NCBI GenBank assembly: GCA_905221615.1 | Contig: CAJNDT010003268.1 | Location: 122,001 to 186,000, forward strand | DNA: 64,000 nucleotides | Source: Symbiodinium sp. CCMP2592 | Lineage: Eukaryota; Sar; Dinophyceae; Suessiales; Symbiodiniaceae | Direction: 5' to 3' | Shown here: positions 42,737-51,893 of the stretch, in pieces | How positions within the stretch are numbered: position 1 is the first letter of the stretch | How the letters are laid out: the number at the start of each line of letters is the position of its first letter | Position numbers and translations under genes: made by a program | The notes under the pieces: model-generated | What the model was told of the DNA's origin: nothing | The model's database searches: none | Seen by the model: the letters and a program-made list of their open reading frames with translations, nothing else

Positions 42737-43405
42737 CTAGAGTCTTTACAATCAACCCCACGACCAGTCCCGTGCAATCCAGGGTCTCGTTGAAGCACGG
42801 CTGCTGCCAAAGGCCGTACACTTCATCTGAAGCGTTCAACTTATCGAAGATCATCCTCTGCAACTCCTTGCAAGGCCGCAGTCGCATGGCAAGAGAAAAC
42901 AAGGCTGGTGCTTTGGGAATCCGTGCTCCAGTCCGTCCTGCATGAGGAAGACACCCGACTTGTGATATGCAACTGCCGTAAACTTCAAAGATTCCTCAGT
43001 CTCACCATGCTCTGAGTCGGCTGCAGCTTTACGCTTTCCACACTCCCGCGCAGTTTGCGATCTGGAATCTTGAGAGCCAAGTCTCCCAAGGCTTCTTTGC
43101 CTTGTGTCGTCGATCCAGCGCTCTGTGCTGCATCATGGAGAGGCCGGTCTCCTGGCCAGCCTCCTCTGCCAGTGATCTCAACTTGCACCTTCCTCCCAAA
43201 CGGACACGCGCAAGTGCGAAGGTGTAACGGTTGCCAGGGTTAGGGGCTAGCACTGTGTGCTGCTCTATGCCTCGGTTACCTGGCCGCTGTTCCGCAATTC
43301 CGCACCTCCACGGGCTGGACCCTCCCGAAGGTCAGGCGTTGAATCGCAGGAGACATCCTCCGCTGGCACGGCGCAGAGGAAGAGAAGGCCCAAAAGGCTC
43401 CTCAT
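42737..43405 (-). CDS. Candidate secreted-protein gene (signal peptide exon plus downstream exons)
   Basis: Exon 1 (43,405-43,280) starts 'MRSLLGLLFLCAVPAEDVSC', a classic signal peptide, and ends with 'GGCCAG|GTAACC', a canonical donor in phase 0. An intron of 91-98 nt leads to a second exon starting at 43,188 or 43,181; two frames are open there ('VQVEITGRGGWPGDRPL' or 'LRSLAEEAGQETGLSMMQHR') and I cannot choose. A further exon at 42,866-42,737 encodes 'ELQRMIFDKLNASDEVYGLW' and 'QQPCFNETLDCTGLVVGLIV', flanked by 'GCAAG|GAG' and 'CTCTAG|GTATAG'. The Cys residues and N-glycosylation-like 'NET' and 'NAS' would fit a secreted or lumenal protein. Family not recognised. Confidence 0.42.
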
Positions 43406-45001
43406 GGCGTGCCCTTGAGCGGCCACAAAAGGATTCGGGGATACTTGTAGCATTCCTGTGCAACGCAGGATCCAGGCACAGTGATCGGGGTAATTAGGTT
43501 GTGTCGGGATGCTCCAGCGCTTTGGGATGGACCGATTGAAGTTCGGAGAAGGATTATGGAAGCAGCGAGCTGCCCGCAGCCCAAGTTGGGTTGTCTTGAG
43601 CCTGTGCACCAAAGCGGCGAGCATGGATAAGGGACGTACGTGGACCGGTCGCAAGCCATCCCTGCGCAATGCAGTACAACCGAAGCCGCAAACCCTACAG
43701 CCAAGGCGCCCGGGGAGCCGAGTGCGGTGAGCGACTGGACTGAGGGGTCTCGATCCTTACGAGGGTGCAGGGATCTCCGACCCGGGGTTCTCTTGACACT
43801 CACAAGGCGTATGCGAAGGTCAGAAAAACACGGTGGAGCATTCCGTGTTTTTGCGCAGCTAAGAAGGAGGGCGCAAAGTCATCTCAGAACCGGCACTTGA
43901 GGTCGGGACTCTCCTTCGACAGGGTAGTCACCGGCCTCGGTGGGGAACACTTCAACATGTTGATTAGTACGGGGACGGATGAAGATCCTGCAAACAACGT
44001 CGCCTTTTTGGCCTCTTTCCTAGCCGCCTAGCTTCAGCTCTTCCGGGGCCCGGACACCCGCCATATCAGGTTGCTTCGCAGGGGACCTGGGCAGATTGGG
44101 GTGCGAAAACATCCGGGATTTGGAATCTGCAGAATCTAGAAGCGCTTCATCGCGATCTTTTGAACCGAAGCCCGCGAATACGCAGACCGGGCAGATTCCG
44201 TCTTGGCATGTGATGGCGTGCCCGTCCCCTGCCACGAGCATTCATGCTTCCTCCTCGACGAAGCTTCCTGTCTGCCCCATCCAACACGAGCCATGTGCCA
44301 GCGGTCTCTCAAACCATCCCCAAGTTGTAGTCAAGCTAACTGAACCCGAAAGCTGGCGGGCATTTTCCACGCAGGCACTGCACTTGCGCTTACTGGGCGG
44401 ACGTGTCAGCATCTTCCTGACGGCGGAATGCTCGGAGGATCGAGGCTGCATCGAAGCAGGTGATGCGTGTCACAGATTTGCGCCCAACATAGAAATCCTC
44501 CCTGAGTGCGGAAGCAGACGCCCCTTTTCCGGCAAGGCCTACGTCCTATGTCGGTCAACCGGGCCTGGAGAAGGCACTGGCCGGCCGCAACGCATCGCAG
44601 GACGTGCACCTGAAGTCGTCTCAGAGTGTCCGATGGCAGAAGTGGCCGCAACGCTGAGAGCTAAAACGTCGATCACTCGTGCAACACTAGCACCGGCACA
44701 GGTCGAGCCGATCCCCGTGACCGGACTATACAGGGATCAAAGGGAACTTGATGGAACAAAAATATCATTGCACCTGCAACCCACCAACCCGAGCGGGGGG
44801 CTCCCTCAGTGCATACACTGGGGCATTTTTTGCTTTGTCCCGGAGTACAGACATGCAGATGTTTATGGAACCCCAGCATTTCCCCACTGTTAATGGCAAG
44901 GCTCCAGTCTTCTGCAAAGTACCGAAAACTGAAGCACACAGGATGCCAGCAACGGTCCGCACAGCTTGGCATTTCGACTATGAGGCTAGGCTTGTATGTA
45001 C
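43406..45001. other. No confident gene
   Basis: A plus-strand ORF of 265 codons (44,096-44,893) has no recognisable domain. A minus-strand frame at 44,241-44,020 contains 'DGHAITCQDGICPVC' and could be an exon. Confidence 0.4.
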
Positions 45002-45128
45002 CTGAACGGAGCCATGAGCCTGTAGTTTTGTTCTCGCCAGGGGCACCGGTGGGACTCGAAGTGCTTCTGCGCAGCGCGAGCATTGGCCTCTGCCTTGCGC
45101 CCAGAAATCCGGCTGAAGATCTCCAAGC
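45002..45128 (-). CDS. Candidate internal exon of an unknown gene
   Basis: Flanked by 'ACCGCAG|GC' and 'TTCAG|GTACAT', this 127-nt segment encodes 'GLEIFSRISGRKAEANARAA' then 'QKHFESHRCPWREQNYRLMA'. Both splice signals are good and the peptide is protein-like. The same frame is open further upstream to about 45,234, so the exon might be longer. No family recognised. Confidence 0.35.
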
Positions 45129-47785
45129 CTGCGGTCTGCAGTGTGGCTTCTTGGGGTTTGCTTCCGGCAGTGGCTGAAGAGTAGCGCTTGTGATGTGCTC
45201 GGCCACACACGAGTAGCAAGAGCCGGCTTCGCACCTGAAGGGGTCAGCTGCCATCCACCATCCCGCGCCAAAGCCATGCAAGTGCCGGCAGCGACCAATG
45301 ACAAAGGTTTGCACCTGCCAAAGAAAGACAAGCCCTTCTAGATTCAGACGAGCGATGCTCCAAGCGCAATGAGGTGGTCTGGCAAGAGGAGGCTCAAGCA
45401 ATCAGGTTACCTGGTTCCAGCGCTGAAAACCGTCGTAACTTCGCACACAAGCAACAGCCCGATCTATCATCGGTGGAATCTAACCCCCATAAAGCCACGT
45501 CTGAGGCATCAGAGGCACCTGGACGCTCGGAGAATCCCATCCAAGCCGGGGCTACAGTAGAAGAGCTTCCTTGTGGGATCAGGGCTATGCCGAAAACCAA
45601 CCGGTCCATTCAGAAACATGCAAGGTACCTCGGTTCTCGCGCTGGCAACTAGTCTCGGGCAAATGCTTCAGGGTATCGCAAGGCGGAGGGGTTCCACATT
45701 GGGCCAGCTCTGGGGGCTTAGTTGCACGCAGCCCCTGCTTCCACATCCTCGGTCCGCCCCCACCTCCCTCACAAACCCTGAACCACCGAAATTATCCGCA
45801 AGCTACGCCTGCCAACCAGACCGCTCCACCCCCCTAAGACTCGGAGCAGCTCGGTGAGGCCGAGTGTCCGCCTCCCTCTCGAGAGAAGTTTGCCCTTGTC
45901 CAGGGATGGCACCCCAGTGCTTTGGGCCAGTGCCTCCGCAGCTTTCACCCAAGGGAGCCCAGATGTGGATGTGGATGGGTGTTTCTTCGTCGTTGCGCAT
46001 TGAAACCCTCGATCATGCGAAGGTCACACGACAGGTCAGGACAAGGTCTTACAAGGGCTACATGACTTGGTTACTGCGAAGGGCCACTGTAAGCATTCAC
46101 TTGTTTCAATGTAGCATGCACATATTCCATGAACATCTGGCTTAGAAGGTTGGCCTGCCTTGCTGTTCTATGAGCCTCGTTGCTACCAGCTACATGCAAG
46201 ATTTTCTGCTCAATCTCCTCATCGCGTCTGATTGGCTTCTCGGGCTTCGCTGGAGTTTCCAGTTTCCGACTTTGTCGTCGTTGTAGACTCGCGGCCTTTC
46301 CGTGGCTTCCGTCACTGTGGCCCAGCGGGCCTCAGGCAAGACCTTCGACAGCTGCAGAGGTTTGGCAATGTGGCTCTCGCTCGCCTGCAGGCACGGCAGG
46401 CTTCAGGTCTGTGACTCAAGACTCCAATCCAAGCAGGCGACAGCTGAAATAGTCAGCCTGTGCTTCACAGTGCGGGAGATCTGAGACGTGTGATGAAACA
46501 TCCCACAAGTTCCCTCAATCAAGCCGGTGTCTTGGGGCATCCTGCAAAGGCCCAGTGGAAACGACAAGCGACAAGGAGCCCTAATTTGCCGAAGCCATCA
46601 ACTCCAGGGATTCACGAAATGCGCGAACCTCCGCCTCTTCCGCAGCCCGCAGGCGAGCCGCAGGCGCAGAGGCAGAGGGGGCTTTTGGCTCGGGCCAGTC
46701 TCGCACTTTTTGCAAGAGCGCCACGAAAAAGCCCCCGGTGTTCGCCAGGAATGGAACGCAACGCACACCTCAGGCTCGGTGCAGCCTCTTGCTAAAGAAC
46801 CGGTCCACAAAGAATTGAAGACTAAGGCTTTGTTCAGCCATGTCGGACCTTCGCAGGCAAGGGGCAGCGCTGCAGCTTCAGATCCTCTGAGATGCAGAAC
46901 TGCACAGCTGCCACTGCTGCTGAACATCCCCCAATTTGCCCTCTCCCTCACATCCCTCACTCCTTCACGCCAGCCGGCGGCCACATGGAAGAGCGGTACC
47001 GGCGGCGGAGACAGGCCGGCAGTCCTGGGTACTTAGGACCAACTTCTGACTTCCCCTGAACCCCCTTTGGATTTCGCGGAGTGGTGTCAAGACAAGCTGT
47101 CAGTGTGGAGACCATGCCGCGACACATCTCTGCAGGTTTGTCCAAGTGGTCAAAATGTGCTGCATGTGGATCGAAGTATCGAGACGGAGCGTGGATCGTC
47201 GCAGCAGCGGACAAGAAGAAGCCCTGCATGGTCCAAATGCCACCTGGTGGCGCTTGATGTCATGGTACCGGGCGAGCCGCCCGGCGGCTTCATCCACGAC
47301 CTCCGTCAAAGCGGTTGCAACAAGGCTTGCGAAGATGCTGACCCTGTCCCCTGCGGGGATTCTCCCACAGGGCTCAGAGATGGCTCTTTGGCTACAGACC
47401 CTCTTTGCGGAATACACGGGAGACTTCTCGAGAGATGGGCCGACTAACAAAGGTCTGACTTCCATCGCAAGTGCAACGACCCTCTGCCTCCCAGTGTTGC
47501 AACCCAGGCCTCACAGGCAACCTCGGCAGGGCTTTTCCGAAAAGTTCGTTTGCAGTGCTTCTCAAGGGAAACTCCTGAAAGCAAGAACGTGCTAAAAGCG
47601 AAGGCACGAGGATATCATGATCTGTCTAAACTTGTTCGGGCAAGAGATCGGAGCCCTTGTTGAAATACACATGGATGTGCTAGAGAGTGCCGATGATGGC
47701 ATGCTTTCGAGCCGTGCTGCCGCATCTCCGCAAATCTTAGGGTATGCACCAAACACAAGGAGAGCAACGTTGTCTTCGTTTCCGC
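45129..47785. other. No confident gene
   Basis: Open frames on both strands (for example 47,146-47,595 + and 47,465-47,100 -) lack domains. Later exons of the NSUN2-like gene may lie at the right end of this stretch. Confidence 0.4.
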
Positions 47786-47969
47786 TAACATCCTGGCTCT
47801 GAAACCTCGCTGAGGGACCCCTCCAGTGCAGGCGGACGTTTCAGAACTACAGCACCGCCTGTTCGACAAAGGAGGCTGGCCACCACGGCCTCCAGGGGAG
47901 TGCCATCACTGCGACTACATTTGCCCGTATGCACGTTCTGCAAGGGTCTTCTTTCTTGGATGGGGTATT

Positions 47970-48006
<37 letters not shown>

Positions 48007-48870
48007 TCCATGCAGCGCCGGAGGGGCACAGCAGAGTCTGCACTGGCTGCCAGTGACGTCAGTGTGCCTCGTTCTCCAGCGGGTTGAAGGAGCAGGTGCT
48101 GTACCTTTGAGGGTGCGGGAGGTTCCACAGACCGTGCTTCCACGCCTCTGCTGTCTGCAAATTATTTTCGAGCTGGTAAGAAACCGAAGATAGCCCATGA
48201 TAGCCCTCCCGAATCACTTCCGCACACCTGCACGCTTGTGGGAGGTCATCCTCCGTTTCTGAATTCTGCGAGGAGGCGTCATCTGGCCACCCACTTGCAG
48301 GAGTGCCAGTCCTGTGTGATGCGTTCGATTTAGAAGTTAAGACGCCGAAGGACTTTACAAAGGACGTGCTGTGACGTACTGATCTGCTATCGCAAGACAG
48401 GAGTGCAGTTTGGGATTCTCCTGAGGGGGGGATCCTATTGCCTCCCAAAGGCCAAACGTAATTAACCGTGAAACACTGAAGCTTCAGCCGCAGCGGCCGC
48501 GGAGGGCAATCTGGAGCTGTCGCGCATGCAGCTCCCGGCCAAGGTGAGGGCCTTGGAGGAGGTTCCGAAGAAGAGTTGCTATACGCGCAATTGCACGTAT
48601 AGGATTTCAGCTAGCGAAGACCACCGGGCTCGGGAATCAGTGCCCGAAATTCTCGAATCTTGGGACTGACTCGGCAGGTTCCATTCGTGACGGTGCACGT
48701 CTCTCGTCGGTCTTCAGTCAGCCCAATCTGTAATCCAACAAATTCGGCCATGTCGTCATGTCTCGGTGCTTCGAAGCCACTCCAGGACCGCCACTTCTCA
48801 GGATGTTTTCGCATGGTGCCATCCCCGCTGCAAGGCACATCGCAAATGATGCGATCGAAGAGACCAGGAC
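47786..48870 (-). CDS. NSUN2-like: NSUN2-like RNA cytosine-C5 methyltransferase, 3' half (four exons found)
   Basis: Exons on the minus strand: 48,870-48,778 encodes '[20 protein letters not shown]' and 'PEKWRSWS', motif IV with the Pro-Cys pair. From 48,551 to about 48,500 it encodes '[13 protein letters not shown]', matching the family's LHxLQLRIxxRG. 48,104-48,068 encodes '[12 protein letters not shown]', motif VI with the catalytic TCS cysteine. From 47,889 it encodes '[16 protein letters not shown]', its end uncertain (stop at 47,785). GC donors follow the first ('AGTG|GC') and third ('GAG|GC') exons and acceptors are AG|G. The join of the last two exons reads '..[13 protein letters not shown]..', exactly the family pattern. 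An exon carrying the 'GGR-V' strand before motif VI was not resolved. The enzyme methylates cytosine-5 in tRNA and mRNA. It is the same gene as 58,726-59,946. Confidence 0.85.
47973..48004 (+). repeat. GA dinucleotide microsatellite
   Basis: About 16 GA units, inside the intron between the motif VI exon and the following exon of the NSUN2-like gene. Confidence 0.96.
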
Positions 48871-49456
48871 CTGTTCTTGGGGGATGTCACAGTGACGACG
48901 CATACATGGCGTGGCCTGGCTTCGTGCAAAAGCAAGACTCGGCCACGCGATTGAGATGCAGCTGCCAGGTTTAGATCCACCCCGTCCACCTGTTGGCTTC
49001 AGCTTGGCTCTTGAGAGATGCTTGGCGCGTTTCTTTGCCCTCTGCGCCTGGGAAGACCTGCGCCTTGTGCTGCGCAACCGCCACGGAACCCGCAGCTGCG
49101 CCAAGGAGGGCACACCTACACTGAAGGCCGAAGCTTCGGAGACGAATTTTCCACACACGGTTGCTGTACATCCACACGCCATGGACAACCACCAGACCGA
49201 CTGACTGACACCTCAACGCAAGCTCGAACAGTGAACAGCCTCCGTGCAAGGACTCGCGCGCGCATGGCACTCAGCTCCTTGGACAAGGGCACATGTCTTG
49301 GCTGTTCCCCACTTTGACTCTAGAAGCATGCCCGATGTTGTATGGTATTTCGCGACTACAGCCAAGCCCGGCTGTTATAGATGTGCATTATGTCCCGGGG
49401 TCCCAGACAACATTAAGTGGATTCTTCGAAGCCCACAGGTCGGCATCTGCTCTTTG
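48871..49456. other. Intron of the NSUN2-like gene, 3' of the retrotransposon
   Basis: Lies between the 3' LTR of the copia element and the motif IV exon. At least one exon (the 'D-x-x-R...L-x-H' region of NSUN proteins) is still missing and may be here; a stretch at 48,890-48,980 has partial resemblance but no clean splice sites. Confidence 0.5.
49452..49456 (+). repeat. Target-site duplication of the copia element, left copy (CTTTG)
   Basis: CTTTG abuts the left LTR and CATTG (58,455-58,459) abuts the right LTR. Five bases with one mismatch, the size expected for copia integrases. Confidence 0.5.
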
Positions 49457-49701
49457 TGCGAAGTTCAACGCACTGGCAGCGCAACCCTTCTTTTACCGCC
49501 AAGCAAAACGAAAGAGTATGTGTTCGTGAAACTGTCCCTGCTCGTTGCCTTAAGCAAAACAGACCTGAACTTCATGAAGGCATGCGTGCTCGCGTGCCGC
49601 AAGGCTCGGGCCGGCTTGATAGAAAGGCGCGGCCACTTCTTGAAAGGACTCTCAGCAAGCACCGGTCACAGCCAACATGTATGCCCATGGGAGCTTTCAC
49701 A
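49457..49701 (-). repeat. 3' LTR of the copia element
   Basis: 245 bp, TG...CA ends. It differs from the other LTR only at 'AGAGTATGTG' (G in the 5' LTR) and 'GCAAAACAG' (G in the 5' LTR). Confidence 0.95.
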
Positions 49702-51871
49702 TTCCTTCTTCTTTTCTTTGGCTGTGACCCTCATCGCTTCCAGAATACGCTTCCACTTCGCGTGCTGCTGCTTCTCGTCGTGCTCTGGAACGCGCGTGCT
49801 TCTGCTCCTGGTTTTCGTTCTTCACCTTGCGTCGGTTTTGTCTCTCCAGCTGCTTCTTCTCCTTCAACTCCTTGTTCGCTGCGGTCTGCGTCAAGCAGGT
49901 AAGGCCGGTACGAAGAAACTCCCGTAGGGTGTCCTTCTCGGCATTGCTCTTGGTGAGGACATTGGCGATGTTCTGCTGGCCGTCGATCCAGCGCGTGTGC
50001 GCTTGTGGTTTGCGCACGGTCTCTCGCAACAGCGCACCTTCAATCGCCATCCTCTTGTCGCTGCTCGTGCTGGTGGCGTCCCGCTGCAAATAGTCGAAGA
50101 CAGACTTGGCGTCGGTCACATACATACACCCTGGGCCTCTTCTCGATCACATCGGCCCAGTTCCGCAGGTCCACTTTTCCAGACAAAGCCTCCTCCAAAA
50201 GGACTATAATCCAGTCCCCTGCTTCAACTGCCTCCGCCAAGTGACTGGCTTCCGCAGCTAGCGCGCTCCGGCAAACCCGTTTGGTCTGTGTCGAGTGGAA
50301 CGCCAGCACGTCGGCGCGGACCTCCTCGCCGTCCAGGATCCCCGGGTTCGCAGCGAGGATAAAGTGGCCGCCCACGCTCTTGTACTTCATATCCTCCTTA
50401 TAGTCGGGCGTTCCATTGGCATGCCCGCTGTCTGCGAGGTGCACGATCACGGCCCGGTGCAGGTCGATGTCATTCCAGTACCTTAGGCGGAAGTCGGCTC
50501 CCCGTCGAGCCTGCCCGACGTACTGTTTCAAACGCAGAAGATCAGCTATGCAAACATCCGCCTTGCACCGCTGTATCACCCCGTTCTCGTATAGGCCAAG
50601 TCGCACCTCAGCTGGCGCGTCAGCCAACCCAGTTCCCCGGCATGGCTCTGGAACGCCTCCTTCTCATCATCCTCCAGCTCTGCGGTTAGCTGGCTGCGCC
50701 GTTCCGGGTTTACCTTCACGGTCTTCATGCTGAGCGCGTAGTTCTTCATCGTCACATCGATGTTGCCATTGCTTTGCTGCTTCACCTCGCGCCCCCTGAA
50801 GATGAAGTCCCGGTAGTGGTTGGTGGCAAACTCCAGGGCCAAAGAGGATTTCTGGAAAGCCTCGGTCAGGATCCCAGCCCGGACGCCGCCCTCGATGTCG
50901 TCGACGTGTGTCACCAGGATCCCGCAAAGCTTGGCCTGCTTCCTCAAATAAAACAAAGCTGGTTCCAGCTTGGACTCCTCCCAGCCATCGGACTCGAGGT
51001 GCTAGGGCTAGCTGCTAGGGCCAACCAGAAAAGCCGGGCTGCCTCCGCAAAGCCATAGATAGCCTTGTTGGCCTTCAGCAGTTGCCCCGTCGAAAGCCCC
51101 GGTAAGCCGCCTCGGGGCTGATCCAAGTACACTTCTCGGTCCACGTCCTTCCCGGAGAAGTAGGCATTCTTGATGTCCTTGGCCAGCAAGACAAAACCAA
51201 AGCTGGCACAGATCGCCAGACAAAGGCTTTCGGCCACCGCCGAAGCTGTCGGAGCATCCCTCCTGAAATGCCCAAGGGAGCGGTCCTTGAAGCCCTGCAC
51301 CACCAGCCTCGACTTTGCCAGGAAGTCTTTCCCGACAATGCCGTCGTTCTTGTTTGTTCGGACCCACCTTGGTGGGGATCACCAGGTCGGGCTTATCCTT
51401 CCGGATCCGAACGCTGTCCCGTTCACTCAGGACTTCGCAGGCTTGTTTTGAAAGCCAGGCATCCCATTCTCGGGCGTCGGAACCGCCATCTCCAGTGAAC
51501 TTCTCCTGCAGCTCCTGGCTAAGCTCTTGCAACCTTATCTCCTTCCGGGCCTTCTTCTTGATCGCCTCGGCCGGCTGGCCTTGAGCTGCAAGGGCCCGGT
51601 AGTGCTCCTGAAAGCTGTTCCGTCGGACTCCAAAGATGAGGTCGCTGCGGCTGACCCCGAGTGCCTGGTATGCCTGGGCGTGCCGTTCGTAGTGGTCACT
51701 GGCCTTCCCCTGCAGGTAGAACTCGGACTCTGCCGCCAGGTAGGCACTGCACGTGTCCTTCTCGACTCCGACCACGTAGTCAGCCGAGGCCACCCTGAGG
51801 CGCTTTGCTTCTCGTTCTTGTGCCTCTGCCTCGGGGTCGTCCACCACTGGCGTCAACTGTCGTCGTGGCAT
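49697..51871 (-). pseudogene. Copia reverse transcriptase and RNase H region, four frameshifts
   Basis: Starting near the ATG at 51,871 ('MPRRQLTPVVDDPEAEAQ'), the frame leads into the RT domain: 'RIRKDKPDLVIPTK', then after a surplus G near 51,365 'RLVVQGFKDRSLGHFRRDAP', 'LAKDIKNAYFSGK' (first catalytic Asp) and 'QLLKANKAIYGF'. A CTAGC-rich insertion at 51,000-51,022 shifts the frame before 'LEPALFYLRKQAKLCGILVT' and 'HVDDIEGG', the YVDD-equivalent. Surplus bases near 50,590 and 50,122 split the RNase H part, which has 'LADSGHANG', 'SVGGHFILAANP', 'AAEASHLAEAVE' and 'VTDAKSVFDYL' with 'TRWIDGQQNIANVLTK'. Its acidic catalytic residues are all present, so decay is by indels only. The frame ends at a TGA just inside the 3' LTR. 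Confidence 0.9.
49702..49719 (-). other. Polypurine tract of the copia element
   Basis: On the minus strand 'AAAGAAAAGAAGAAGGAA' directly abuts the 3' LTR start (TGTGAAAG). It primes plus-strand DNA synthesis in this class. Confidence 0.88.
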
Positions 51872-51893
51872 GGTCTGGTGATAGTCGTGGCGG

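Noticed and set aside
44096-44893. 265-codon plus-strand ORF
   Set aside because: Long but without domain, start context or support, and minus-strand frames over the same bases are equally open.
48880-48990. Possible NSUN exon ('[20 protein letters not shown]')
   Set aside because: It has a loose resemblance to the missing D-x-x-R...L-x-H region, but the splice phase does not fit the neighbouring exons.
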